DNA from: Clostridia bacterium
GTDB lineage: Bacteria > Bacillota > Clostridia > Christensenellales > Pumilibacteraceae
NCBI GenBank assembly: GCA_022791055.1
Contig: JAAVYI010000018.1
Span: forward strand, 1 to 64,000
Reading direction: 5' to 3'
DNA: 64,000 bases
Of this stretch, positions 8,638 through 17,421 are shown piece by piece; the first letter of the stretch is position 1, and the number at the start of each line of letters is the position of its first letter. The notes beneath the pieces were generated by a model that searched no databases, was not told the DNA's origin, and saw nothing but the letters and a program-made list of their open reading frames with translations. A program made the translations under genes and the position numbers.

Positions 8638-9825
8638 TCAAGCCTCCTCGATTGCTATTTCGACAACAGCGCCGCCCGCAACCAGCAGGCCGATCCCGAT
8701 CCCGTTCTCCCGACAAAACCGTTCCAAGTCCGCCCGATCCCGACAAAAGGAATCGACTACCCGCGCGCCTTGTTTGCGCAGCGCATTGACTTTTTGCATA
8801 AGGACGCTACGCGCGTCGCCGCAATCGGCAAACGCATACCGACAAGGCGGCAAGGCCTTCAGCTTTTTTTCGGCGTCCAATGCTACCAGCAATCGTTTGA
8901 CACCGATCGCAAATCCGACCGCGTGCATTCCCGACCGAAACCGACCACCGATGTCGTCATAGCGACCGCCGTCCAAAATCGACTGTCCCATTTTTCCGCT
9001 TAGCCCGCGAATGACCAAGCCGCTGTAATATTCCAGCCCTTGCAACAATCCCAAATCGATCGAAATATAGCGCCCGTACCCGTCAGCCGTCAAATGATCG
9101 CAAATTACTCCCAACTCGTCCAAAACTTTTTTACACGAAGCCCCGCACCCGCGCGACGCCGTCTCCAAGACCGAACAGTCACCAAATAACGCCGGCAATA
9201 ACAAAAACTGTTCTTTGAAGTGCGCCGCCATATTTGTACGCTGTAAAAACAATTCTATGCCCAGCGAATCTTTGCGGTTTACCAACTCTTTCAGCGTTTC
9301 CGCATCTTCTTTGACCAAACCGCACTCCGCCATTAAACACTTGAAATAGCGAACGTCGCCGATTTCGATCAAAAAATCGTCCAGCCCTGCCGCCAGCAGA
9401 CTTTCGATCGCCAGTTTGACGATCTCTACATTGCCTTCGATTCCCGTCTCGCCCAACAGCTCCACCCCGGTCTGCGCAAACTCGCGCGTGCGCGCCGAAT
9501 GAATGTTCGGCAAATACTCGTAACTGTTTGCCTTATAATATAGCCGTTTCACCCCGGGACGCATTTTGGCGGCAATACGGCAAATCTGTAACGTTATGTC
9601 CGGCCGCAACACCAGCAGACTGCCGTCGTTGTCGGTCAATTTAAACATACGGTCGGATGACGCCAATACGTCGGCGTACATATCGTAGTACTCGAATGTC
9701 GGCGTTTCCACGCGGTCGTAACCGCACGCAGAAAACGTCGCGCCGATACGCGCCTCTACATTCTGTTTGTTATAGCATTCGTCGGGTAAATAGTCCTGTA
9801 CGCCATACGGCAATGTTTTTTTCAT
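8638..9825 (-). CDS. hisZ: ATP phosphoribosyltransferase regulatory subunit HisZ
   Basis: This 395-residue class II aminoacyl-tRNA-synthetase-like protein has the ATP-site fold (motif 2-like NSYEYLPNIHSARTREFAQ, motif 3-like GGRYDDIGGRF and the preceding LEYYSGLVIRG) but lacks the anticodon-binding domain of a true histidyl-tRNA synthetase. A genuine hisS is present elsewhere in the window (57994-59244), which supports the HisZ assignment. It is the first gene of the histidine operon, 48 bases downstream of a strong promoter. Confidence 0.93.
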   Translation of the reverse strand: MKKTLPYGVQDYLPDECYNKQNVEARIGATFSACGYDRVETPTFEYYDMYADVLASSDRMFKLTDNDGSLLVLRPDITLQICRIAAKMRPGVKRLYYKANSYEYLPNIHSARTREFAQTGVELLGETGIEGNVEIVKLAIESLLAAGLDDFLIEIGDVRYFKCLMAECGLVKEDAETLKELVNRKDSLGIELFLQRTNMAAHFKEQFLLLPALFGDCSVLETASRGCGASCKKVLDELGVICDHLTADGYGRYISIDLGLLQGLEYYSGLVIRGLSGKMGQSILDGGRYDDIGGRFRSGMHAVGFAIGVKRLLVALDAEKKLKALPPCRYAFADCGDARSVLMQKVNALRKQGARVVDSFCRDRADLERFCRENGIGIGLLVAGGAVVEIAIEEA

Positions 9826-9873
9826 CTCGCCTCACTTTAACGCGCTAAATCGATAATTGGATAAAGTATACTC

Positions 9874-9902
9874 ATTATACTATAGGCATCTTTCTTTGTC
9901 AA
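9874..9902 (-). promoter_or_regulatory. sigma-A promoter of the histidine operon
   Basis: On the minus strand TTGACA (9897-9902) and TATAAT (9874-9879) are both perfect consensus hexamers with a 17-base spacer. The predicted leader to the hisZ start is only about 40 bases, too short for a T-box or other tRNA-sensing leader. Confidence 0.9.
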
Positions 9903-9923
9903 GCAAATTGTCACGCTTAAACC

Positions 9924-11015
9924 TCAATCGACTTCGCAATCCGCATTATCTCCCTCTTTGTGTTTGCCGCCGAAAAAGGACGCAAACCGTTTCAGCAGCG
10001 GCGTGTCGGTTGCGTCGGATTTACGTTTCCCGCTCGCAACTTCTTTTTCGTCTGCCAAAGCAAGCGCGCTGCAAAGATTTTCCTCGATATAGCCGCAACC
10101 TTCGGCGTATTCGAATATTGCGCCGATCACCCATTCGGCCAGCAATCGCTCCCCTTCCGGAACGGCGTCAAAGATACCCGACAGCGTCTCGATATCGACC
10201 GTCTTTATGTATTGCTTGCCGTATACGGGCAAAATGTAGGTATCGAGAATTTTGGCAATCGTGTCGCCGTACCGCTTGGCCATACGCTTGGTCGTCTTGT
10301 CGAGCGCCCGCGTCGGCGAAACCGTGCCGTACCATTCCAGCGCCACGAAGGCCAACGTATATTTGGGATTTTTCGGCGGTGAAATCAACCATTTAATAAC
10401 ACCCCCGATCCCGCCGAAGAATAGCGGAAGCGCCGAAAATACGATACTCGTTACGGCAAAAACCATAGCCACCGTATGCGCGACGGTACGTATACCGTCC
10501 GCGTTTGTCGTCGACGCGATGACAAGCGCGGTGACCGAAAGCGCGACCGATGTCATACGCACCACAAAAAACGCAATTTTGATTGTCTTTTTGCGGCGTT
10601 TTTGCGCGGTCGTAGTTGTCACGCGTCGCCCCGAAGATAACGTCACGATAAGCAACGCGACAACCGTCACGCCGTAAACACCGATACAAACGTATAAAGC
10701 AATATTCCAACCGAGCGCTAGCCCGTCCGCCACTTTGGAAAACAGCAGAAACGGAACATACAGTAAAAAGAATACCACCGACAAAACCATGGATATTGCG
10801 TTGAGCCGCCGCGCTATCTGCATACGGTTGTCAACAAGCGGTTTGACCCAGTCGGCATATAACTCGCCCGCCGTATTGATACCGGTTTTCGCCGTTTGAA
10901 TAAACTCGCCGAGTTCGCGCACGATTGGTTTTTTATCGGCCTTTTTTGCCCGCTCTTCTTCGTCCAGCCGCTCGACAAGCGCCGCAGCCGTCTCGATGTC
11001 ACCTTTTCGCTTCAT
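9924..11015 (-). CDS. four-pass membrane protein of unknown function
   Basis: The 363-residue protein has a charged N-terminal helix (about 1-70, rich in E, K and R), four membrane segments around 72-95, 103-130, 145-165 and 172-200, and a soluble C-terminal domain (about 210-345) ending in a highly charged tail. No catalytic motif is visible, and I do not recognise the family. It is a single-gene unit between the his promoter and recG. A consensus promoter places transcription start at or next to the ATG (see the promoter at 11022-11050), so the message may be leaderless or the true start may lie further downstream. Confidence 0.7.
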   Translation of the reverse strand: MKRKGDIETAAALVERLDEEERAKKADKKPIVRELGEFIQTAKTGINTAGELYADWVKPLVDNRMQIARRLNAISMVLSVVFFLLYVPFLLFSKVADGLALGWNIALYVCIGVYGVTVVALLIVTLSSGRRVTTTTAQKRRKKTIKIAFFVVRMTSVALSVTALVIASTTNADGIRTVAHTVAMVFAVTSIVFSALPLFFGGIGGVIKWLISPPKNPKYTLAFVALEWYGTVSPTRALDKTTKRMAKRYGDTIAKILDTYILPVYGKQYIKTVDIETLSGIFDAVPEGERLLAEWVIGAIFEYAEGCGYIEENLCSALALADEKEVASGKRKSDATDTPLLKRFASFFGGKHKEGDNADCEVD

Positions 11016-11021
11016 GCCTCT

Positions 11022-11050
11022 ATTATATCATAAAACTATGCGATATGCAA
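11022..11050 (-). promoter_or_regulatory. promoter of the orphan membrane protein gene
   Basis: TTGCAT (11045-11050) and TATAAT (11022-11027) on the minus strand are separated by 17 bases. The -10 element ends only six bases before the ATG at 11015, so the predicted first transcribed base falls at about the start codon. Confidence 0.75.
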
Positions 11051-11120
11051 GTATAAATTTTCGACGCGCGATTCGTCCCGCCTTTTACGACGAAATTGCA
11101 CAAAACAACTGCACCATCGC

Positions 11121-13061
11121 CTAATTCAGCGTAAGATACTTCATGCCGTCGGAAGTAAAATTTTCCATATCGCTCCGTATCGTTTCATCCGCCATGGTCG
11201 CGTCCGCCAGTTTGCGCGCTATATCCATCGCGTCCGTTGTGACGGCAATACCCCCGCCGTGTTGCCGCGTTCCCAAAAAGTCCCCGGCGCCTCGCGTGCG
11301 AAAGTCGTATTCGGCCAAGCGGAATCCGTCGCCGCATTGTACGAAAAACCGCAACCGTTCGGGCGGTTCGCTTTCCGTCAGCAAAAAGCAATAGCTGTCT
11401 TTTGTGCCGCGCCCCACGCGTCCGCGCAACTGGTGCAACTGGCTCAACCCGTATCGATCGGCGTCCATGATCACCATAGTCGTCGCGTCCGCCACATCGA
11501 TCCCGACCTCGACGACGGTCGTCGTGACCAGGATACGCACCTCTCCCGCCGCGAACATATCCATGGTGCGCCGCTTATCGGCCTCTTTCTGCTTGCCGTG
11601 TAAAAGCGCCAAGTACGGCTGTAGCGCCGTTTTGCTTAAGCGCGCATACAGCGATGCGGCGGAAGTCAGTTCCTCATCCTCGACGCGCGGGCAAACGATA
11701 TAGGCCGACTCGCCCGCCGCAGCTTTCTCCCGCAGATATTCGTACATCGCATCGGTTTTCCCGCTTGGCACCAAACGGGTAAACGTCTGCGCTTTGCGTC
11801 GCGGCATCGTATCGATCACCGACTGTTCCAAATCGCCGTAATACGTCAGCGCCACCGTCCGCGGGATCGGCGTGGCCGACATAACCAACGTATCGGCAGC
11901 CTCGGCTTTTGCCTCCAAAGCCGCCCGCTGGTTGACGCCGAAACGGTGTTGCTCGTCGATCACCGTCAGCGCCAGCCTCGCAAAATGCACGTTTTCGCCC
12001 AACAGCGCATGCGTTCCGATGACAATGCCGGCATCTCCGTGACGGATACGGAATAACGCATCCTCGCGCTCCCGTGCCGTTTGACTGCCGGTCACGTAGG
12101 CCAACCGAATATCGGTATCGGCAAACAGCGCCAAAGCCGTCTTATAATGCTGCGCCGCCAATAATTCGGTCGGCGCCATCAGCACAGCCTGGTAGCCGTT
12201 GACAGCCGCATAATACATAGCCAAAAGCGCCACGATCGTTTTGCCGCAGCCGACGTCGCCTTGCAGCAGTCGATTCATGGGATCGGCGCCGCGCATACCG
12301 GCTAAAATCTCTTCAAGCGCTGTTTTTTGCCCGTCGGTCAGCGCATACGGCAACCGCGCAAGCAACGTTTCCACCGGTTCGCGCATTTTGTATGCGCGCG
12401 GCGCGGGTACTTTCCGCGCTTTCAATAACCGAAAACACGCCAATTCATAGGCCAAGCGGTCGATTTCGATCGCGCGTCTGGCCGTTTCCGCCTGTTCGGC
12501 ATCGGTCGGAAAATGCAACTGCCGAAAACAGTCGTTTAGCGCCGGCAAGCCGAACGCCGCCGTCAGCGTATCGGGAATAACGCTTTTGACCGTTACGCGT
12601 CGAAAGACTGCCGCAAGCGCGGACTTCAACACGTTGGACGGCACCCCTTTTAACGGACGGTACAGCGGAACTATACCGTCCTCGCGTATCAAAACGGGCG
12701 CTTTTAAGCTGACGGTCGACTTGAAATGTTCGACCGTACCGTAAACGCCGATTTCGCCCTCCAACGCCGCCGTGATGTATTTTTGATTAAACCATGTGCA
12801 ATGCACGTCGCCGTATTCGGTTTTGAGGCGCGCGCGCACCATAGTCAAGCCTTTCCGCAAATACCGAAAAGACTTGTCCGCGACCGTGCCGCGTACAAAT
12901 ACCGCCTGCCCGTCCGCACAAGCGCGCGCGTCGCAAGGCGTGCGCGTATCGACATACGCATACGGAAAAAAATACAATAAATCGAGCGGCGTAAAAAAGC
13001 CCTGCTTATTGAGCGCCAGGACGCGTTTCTCTCCGATTCCTTTAATCTCGCTTAAAAGCAT
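11121..13061 (-). CDS. recG: ATP-dependent DNA helicase RecG
   Basis: The 646-residue protein shows the RecG layout: an N-terminal wedge/OB domain (about 30-150), then superfamily 2 helicase motifs. Visible are motif I LLQGDVGCGKTIVALLA, motif Ia MAPTELLAAQHY, motif II DEQHRFG, motif III SATPIPRT and motif VI QLRGRVGRG. RecG remodels stalled forks and branched intermediates. It is slightly shorter than the usual 680 residues, mainly at the N terminus. The 200 bases upstream carry the DnaA-box cluster. Confidence 0.95.
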   Translation of the reverse strand: MLLSEIKGIGEKRVLALNKQGFFTPLDLLYFFPYAYVDTRTPCDARACADGQAVFVRGTVADKSFRYLRKGLTMVRARLKTEYGDVHCTWFNQKYITAALEGEIGVYGTVEHFKSTVSLKAPVLIREDGIVPLYRPLKGVPSNVLKSALAAVFRRVTVKSVIPDTLTAAFGLPALNDCFRQLHFPTDAEQAETARRAIEIDRLAYELACFRLLKARKVPAPRAYKMREPVETLLARLPYALTDGQKTALEEILAGMRGADPMNRLLQGDVGCGKTIVALLAMYYAAVNGYQAVLMAPTELLAAQHYKTALALFADTDIRLAYVTGSQTAREREDALFRIRHGDAGIVIGTHALLGENVHFARLALTVIDEQHRFGVNQRAALEAKAEAADTLVMSATPIPRTVALTYYGDLEQSVIDTMPRRKAQTFTRLVPSGKTDAMYEYLREKAAAGESAYIVCPRVEDEELTSAASLYARLSKTALQPYLALLHGKQKEADKRRTMDMFAAGEVRILVTTTVVEVGIDVADATTMVIMDADRYGLSQLHQLRGRVGRGTKDSYCFLLTESEPPERLRFFVQCGDGFRLAEYDFRTRGAGDFLGTRQHGGGIAVTTDAMDIARKLADATMADETIRSDMENFTSDGMKYLTLN

Positions 13062-13111
13062 GTTTTGACCGCCGTCTTAAAATATGCACGAATTTTTTTG
13101 AAAAACGGCAT

Positions 13112-13227
13112 TTATCAACAATTTTTCCCTGTTTTGGGAGTTATCCACACAGTTATCCACATTTACCGTCGAAAACCGACGCATTTTGTTTCACAGTGTT
13201 TCACGCTATAGACAAAAGTTATCCACA
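13112..13227 (-). promoter_or_regulatory. cluster of DnaA boxes
   Basis: Three perfect TTATCCACA sequences lie at 13141-13149, 13153-13161 and 13219-13227 on the plus strand, with a one-mismatch copy TTATCAACA at 13112-13120. The first two perfect boxes are spaced by 12 bases. The surrounding 13081-13140 is very AT-rich. DnaA boxes bind the initiator protein DnaA. Because genes on both sides run in the same direction this is unlikely to be the chromosome origin; a regulatory DnaA-binding cluster is more likely. Confidence 0.75.
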
Positions 13228-13246
13228 CACCGGCGGATAACTTTTG
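13213..13246 (-). terminator. 12-bp hairpin downstream of fakA, overlapping a DnaA box
   Basis: CAAAAGTTATCC pairs perfectly with GGATAACTTTTG across a 10-base loop. It lies 17 bases after the fakA stop codon. On the minus-strand RNA the U run is inside the stem (ACUUUUG) and not behind it, so it is an atypical terminator. One arm contains most of a DnaA box. Confidence 0.45.
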
Positions 13247-13262
13247 CTTATTATCATTCAAT

Positions 13263-14897
13263 TTATTCCAACGAAACGATATAATAGTACAAAGGCTGCC
13301 CGCCGAAATGAATGTCCACGTCACAGCGTTTGTATTTATCGGTCAATTCTTTGGCAATGCTGTTGGCTTCGTCCTCGGTCACGTCGTTTCCGAAGTACAG
13401 CGTGATATTGCTGACATCGCTGTCCATCATCTTATCGACCAAATCTTTGGTAACAGCCTGCACGCTCTGCCCTTTGGCAACAATGCGCTTGTTATCCATT
13501 CCGATAATATCGCCCTCTTTGAGGTCCATATTGTCAACCTGGGTACTGCGCACCGCATATGTGACCATACCGGCCTTGATCGAAACGATCGACTCGTTCA
13601 TCATACTCTCGTTGTTGGCGACCGTGTCCTCCGGGTTAAACGCCAAAACGGCCGACAATCCCTGCGGAATGTTCTTGGTCGGAATGATATGCAACGTGCG
13701 CTTGGAAAGCGCCTTGGCCTGTTCGGCGGCCAAAATGATATTTTTATTGTTCGGGAAAACGAAAACGTCTTTTGCCGCTACTTGGTCGCAAGCATTGGCG
13801 ATGTCTTCGGCGCTCGGATTCATGGTTTGTCCGCCCTCGATGACGTTGTCTACCAACAAATCTTTGAAAATATTTGCGAGTCCTTCGCCGGCGCACACCG
13901 AAACCAACCCCATAGGTTTCAGCTCCTCTTTCTTCTGCCCGATGAGCGCGCGATTCTGCTCCAACATGTTTTCGATCTTGACGCGGTCGATCTCGCCCAA
14001 TTCGAGCGCATAGCTCAGTACAGCGCCCGGCGCATTGGAATGCACGTGTACTTTGACCATATTGAGATCGCCGATGACCAACACGCAATCGCCGATTTCC
14101 ATCAACCGCTCGCGGAAACGGTCGATATCCGCCTCGGTCGTCTTTTTATATAGATTGATGATAAACAATTCCGTGCAATAACCGAATTCGATCTCCGCAA
14201 GGTCGTTATAATCGAAATGCGCTTTCTCGTCGTACTGGGTGCTGCCTTGCACAGTATCGTCGAACGCGATATTGGTATCCTCTTTGCCCTCCAACACGTG
14301 GCAGAACCCTTGGAAAATGATTAGCAACCCGCGGCCGCCTGCATCGACTACGCCGGCTTTTTTAAGCACCGGCAGCAATTCGGGCGTTAATTTGAGCGTT
14401 TCTTCGCCGGCAGACAGAATGCCCCGGAAGAAATCGACAACTTCAATGCTTTTCTTGGTAATTTTGGCCGCGTGTTCGCTCATGGCGCGCACAACGGTGA
14501 GAATGGTTCCCTCTTTGGGTTTTGTGACCGCCTTATACGCGATCTCCGTGCCTTTTGCCAAAGCCTTAGAAAGCGACTTGGCGGTAATTTCTTCGCACGT
14601 CGACAGCACCGTCGCCATGCCCTTCAATATCTGACTTAAGATAACGCCGCTGTTGCCGCGCGCGCCGCGCAAAGCGCCGTTGGAAAGCGCGCTGCTTAAG
14701 GCGTCCATTTTGTTACTGGGACAGTTGGTGATCTCTTTAGCCGCCGACAGCATAGTCAGCGACATATTGGTACCGGTATCGCCGTCGGGCACCGGGAAGA
14801 CGTTGAGTGCGTCTACATGTTGTTTATTTATATCCAACAGCTTAGCGCCGTTTAAAATCATTTTACGGAACGTAGCTCCGTTGATTGACTTTTGCAT
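13263..14897 (-). CDS. fakA: fatty acid kinase catalytic subunit FakA (DAK2/YloV family)
   Basis: The 544-residue protein has an N-terminal DhaL-like kinase domain (about 10-200) with the metal/ATP aspartates in NVFPVPDGDTGTNMSLTM and GARGNSGVILSQIL, a middle domain, and a C-terminal domain of the YloV type. With a DegV/FakB fatty-acid carrier it phosphorylates exogenous fatty acids for phospholipid synthesis. No fakB is in the window. The gene lies 31 bases after an Asp23-family gene, the usual Firmicute pairing, and has the ribosome binding site AAGGAGAAAGAGT. Confidence 0.92.
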   Translation of the reverse strand: MQKSINGATFRKMILNGAKLLDINKQHVDALNVFPVPDGDTGTNMSLTMLSAAKEITNCPSNKMDALSSALSNGALRGARGNSGVILSQILKGMATVLSTCEEITAKSLSKALAKGTEIAYKAVTKPKEGTILTVVRAMSEHAAKITKKSIEVVDFFRGILSAGEETLKLTPELLPVLKKAGVVDAGGRGLLIIFQGFCHVLEGKEDTNIAFDDTVQGSTQYDEKAHFDYNDLAEIEFGYCTELFIINLYKKTTEADIDRFRERLMEIGDCVLVIGDLNMVKVHVHSNAPGAVLSYALELGEIDRVKIENMLEQNRALIGQKKEELKPMGLVSVCAGEGLANIFKDLLVDNVIEGGQTMNPSAEDIANACDQVAAKDVFVFPNNKNIILAAEQAKALSKRTLHIIPTKNIPQGLSAVLAFNPEDTVANNESMMNESIVSIKAGMVTYAVRSTQVDNMDLKEGDIIGMDNKRIVAKGQSVQAVTKDLVDKMMDSDVSNITLYFGNDVTEDEANSIAKELTDKYKRCDVDIHFGGQPLYYYIVSLE

Positions 14898-14928
14898 ACT
14901 CTTTCTCCTTATGAAAAGAATTGGAATA

Positions 14929-15279
14929 TTAAACTTTTACGCCCACCACGTTGACATTGACCGTGTCAACGACCATACTGGTGAACTTTTCGACATCGTA
15001 TTTTACCGATTTTTTGAGCGATTCGGCGACGGCCTCGATCGATACGCCGTACTTGATAATAACGTATAAATCGATAAAAATGCGGTCACCGTTGGTTACT
15101 ACCTTGACGCCGCGCGATACTCTTTGCTTGCGGAACAGATCCGCCAAACTGTCCGACAGCTTGCGGGAAACCAGATCGACAATGCCGTAACATTCCAACG
15201 CAGTATAACCGGCAACCTGCGCAATGGCGTCGTCCGTTACCGTAATTCTGCCGTATGCGTTGGCTGTGTTTACACTCAT
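14929..15279 (-). CDS. Asp23/Gls24 family envelope stress protein
   Basis: This 116-residue protein has the Asp23 pattern: GRITVTDDAIAQVAGYTALECYGIVD at the N terminus and an alternating beta region DLYVIIKYGVSIEAV followed by a short helix and VNVNVVGV at the end. Members are small cytoplasmic or membrane-associated proteins near fakA in many Firmicutes. I use the ATG at 15279 because GGAGGG stands just before it; an upstream in-frame start at 15309 has no ribosome binding site. A second, diverged copy lies at 24321-24638. Confidence 0.9.
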   Translation of the reverse strand: MSVNTANAYGRITVTDDAIAQVAGYTALECYGIVDLVSRKLSDSLADLFRKQRVSRGVKVVTNGDRIFIDLYVIIKYGVSIEAVAESLKKSVKYDVEKFTSMVVDTVNVNVVGVKV

Positions 15280-15315
15280 GGTCCCTCCGGCATAGTATAT
15301 GTATCGCACACTATT

Positions 15316-15344
15316 ATTTTAACCTATTCCGACGGAATTTGCAA
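15316..15344 (-). promoter_or_regulatory. promoter of asp23-fakA
   Basis: TTGCAA (15339-15344) and TAAAAT (15316-15321) on the minus strand are separated by 17 bases. A weaker second -10 (TATACT) lies nearer the gene. It diverges from the rpmB promoter about 60 bases away. Confidence 0.6.
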
Positions 15345-15405
15345 GGGATTTGGCATAATTCGTTAAAAAAGATACGAGATTTTTAGTAAATCGGCACTTT
15401 TTTGC

Positions 15406-15434
15406 TTGATATTCGGCGCGAAATGTGGTATAGT
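15406..15434 (+). promoter_or_regulatory. promoter of rpmB
   Basis: TTGATA (15406-15411) and TATAGT (15429-15434) with a 17-base spacer, about 40 bases upstream of the rpmB start. Confidence 0.75.
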
Positions 15435-15472
15435 ATTTCATGGTTGAATCATTTTGGGACAGGAGGTGTCAT

Positions 15473-15655
15473 ATGAGCAGAGTTTGTGCGATATGCGGAA
15501 AAGGAAAGGTCAGCGGCAACAACGTAAGCCACAGCAACCGGCATACAAAGCGTTCCTTTAACGCCAATGTTCATAAAGTTCGCGTAGAAATCGACGGCAA
15601 GGAGTCGAACGAATACATTTGTACCAGATGTATGCGTACCAACAAAAACGCGTAA
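15473..15655 (+). CDS. rpmB: 50S ribosomal protein L28, zinc-ribbon form
   Basis: The 60-residue basic protein begins [20 protein letters not shown], the L28 signature. It has four cysteines in two CxxC pairs (Cys5/Cys8 and Cys50/Cys53), the zinc-binding C-plus type. AGGAGGTGTCAT precedes the ATG at 15473; an in-frame ATG at 15440 lies inside the promoter region. It is the only plus-strand gene between 2.6 kb and the right edge, and is monocistronic with its own promoter and terminator. Confidence 0.96.
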   Translation: MSRVCAICGKGKVSGNNVSHSNRHTKRSFNANVHKVRVEIDGKESNEYICTRCMRTNKNA

Positions 15656-15678
15656 ATCAGATCGTATTTGTCAAAAAC

Positions 15679-15717
15679 AAAAAGCCCGAGCAATTTCCGT
15701 ATTGTTGCGGGCTTTTT
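15679..15717 (+). terminator. bidirectional terminator between rpmB and recN
   Basis: AAAAAGCCCG pairs with CGGGCTTTTT around an inner CAAT/ATTG stem. A runs on the left and T runs on the right allow it to work for rpmB on the plus strand and recN on the minus strand. Confidence 0.88.
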
Positions 15718-15727
15718 GTTTTGTCCT

Positions 15728-17419
15728 CTATTCCAGCGACGCTTTGTATTCGTCACTCCAGCGTTTCATTTCTTCGGCGTTTTTCAGTGTCGCCGAACTG
15801 ATGTCTTTGCTGCCCGACAGGCGCGAAATTTCTTCCGCCGTCTCCTGCGCGCCCAGTAGTCGCACGTTTGTGACCGTCGTTCCCGAAACGGCTGCTTTTT
15901 CTATATAATAATGGTTGTCGGCCATCGAGGCGATCTGCGGCAAATGCGTCACACACAGCACCTGGTGTACCCGCGAAATCTTCGCCAATTTTTTGGCGAC
16001 CGCCTGCCCGATCAGTCCGCTGATGCCCGTATCGATCTCGTCGAATATCAGCGTCGGAATGTCGTCCGTCCGACTGGTGATCACCTTTAACGCCAACATA
16101 AAGCGCGACATTTCACCGCCGGAAATGATTTTGATCAGCGGTTTTAACGGTTGGCCTAAGTTGGGGCTTAAATAAAATTCGGCATGATCCAACCCGTTGG
16201 CGGTCAAATGCGCCTCGCAATCCTCGCGTACGGGCAAATCGGCAAATACGACTTCGAACTTCGAATCTCTCATGCCCAGTTCGGCCAGCTCCGCCTCGAC
16301 GTTTTCGGCCAACTTTTCGGCCGTCTGCCGACGGATCTCGCTAAGCGAAACAGAATTGTCATACAACCGGTCGATGAGCGCCTGCTTCTCGCGTTCCAAT
16401 TGTTCGTACAAGTCGGCACAGTTTTCCAGTCGATACAATTCCTGCTTGGCCTCGGTCAAAAACTTCTGCATTTTTTCGTACGGGCCGTACTTGCGCTTGA
16501 GCATAGCCAACAGATCGTACCGCTTTTCCACGCGGTCGATCTGCTCCTCATCGAAATTCATGTCGTCGAATTCATGCAAAATGCTGTCGGCAATATCGTC
16601 GATCTCGATCGCCGCAGAATTGAGCCGCTCGTATAATTCGGCATATCGATCGACCGGAATATTGTTCAAGGTCGACACGGCATCGCCCAGCAGCGACGAA
16701 ACGTTCCATTCCCCTTCGGTCAACAAATCGGCCACCGCGCCGAGCGACGTCCGAATCCGTTCCGCGCCCGCAATCAGCTGCCGCTGTTCTGCGATTGCGG
16801 CGTCCTCGCCGGGCTTGACGGCGGCCGCCTCGATCTCCTCGGTCTGAAAGCGTAAAATATCGATATTGCGCTCCCGTTCCTCGAGATTGCCCAAACTTTT
16901 CAATTCCTTGACCACTTCGCGGTATCGCGCATAATCGGTTGCCAGTCGCGTTTTACATTCCGTTTCGGCTTCTCTTGCATAATAATCGAGTATGCGCAGG
17001 TGTTCGAGCGGGTTGATCAGCGATTGATACTCATTCTGTCCGTAAATATCCACCAGCGTCGACATGACCGATTTGAGCATCGACGTCGTCACCGTCCGCC
17101 CGTTGACGCGGATCTCGTTGCGCCCCTCCGCAGTAAAGCGGCGGGTAACGATTGCCACGTCGTCATTCTCCAGTCCCAACGCCTCGAGCGCCGCGCGCGC
17201 CTTGTCGGTCACGTCGAACACTCCTTCGACATAACCGCTGCTTTCGCCGTACCGCAGCAGCGTTTTATCGTAGCGGCCGCCGAGCAACAGCATCAAGCCG
17301 TCGACGATGATCGACTTGCCCGCGCCCGTCTCGCCGCTCAAAATATTCAGTTTATCGCAAAAATCCAGCTCCAAATGCGTGATCAGCGCGATATTTTCGA
17401 TCGTAAGTTTTTGCAGCAT
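15728..17419 (-). CDS. recN: DNA repair protein RecN
   Basis: The 563-residue SMC-like ATPase has Walker A SGETGAGKSIIVDG near residue 30, a long central coiled coil (about 150-360), the ABC signature ISGGEMSRFMLALK and Walker B LIFDEIDTGISG. RecN acts early at double-strand breaks. It is the last gene of nadK-argR-recN, an order common in Firmicutes, and starts two bases after argR ends. Confidence 0.95.
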   Translation of the reverse strand: MLQKLTIENIALITHLELDFCDKLNILSGETGAGKSIIVDGLMLLLGGRYDKTLLRYGESSGYVEGVFDVTDKARAALEALGLENDDVAIVTRRFTAEGRNEIRVNGRTVTTSMLKSVMSTLVDIYGQNEYQSLINPLEHLRILDYYAREAETECKTRLATDYARYREVVKELKSLGNLEERERNIDILRFQTEEIEAAAVKPGEDAAIAEQRQLIAGAERIRTSLGAVADLLTEGEWNVSSLLGDAVSTLNNIPVDRYAELYERLNSAAIEIDDIADSILHEFDDMNFDEEQIDRVEKRYDLLAMLKRKYGPYEKMQKFLTEAKQELYRLENCADLYEQLEREKQALIDRLYDNSVSLSEIRRQTAEKLAENVEAELAELGMRDSKFEVVFADLPVREDCEAHLTANGLDHAEFYLSPNLGQPLKPLIKIISGGEMSRFMLALKVITSRTDDIPTLIFDEIDTGISGLIGQAVAKKLAKISRVHQVLCVTHLPQIASMADNHYYIEKAAVSGTTVTNVRLLGAQETAEEISRLSGSKDISSATLKNAEEMKRWSDEYKASLE

Positions 17420-17421
17420 GG

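Noticed and set aside
9826..9923. T-box or tRNA-sensing leader for the histidine operon
   Set aside because: The predicted leader is about 40 bases, too short for a T-box, and there is no T-box bulge sequence. The leaders of hisS and aspS were also checked and are too short.
13062..13262. Chromosome replication origin
   Set aside because: DnaA boxes and AT-rich DNA are present, but genes on both sides run in the same direction, and neither dnaA, dnaN nor rpmH is nearby. A regulatory DnaA cluster fits better.
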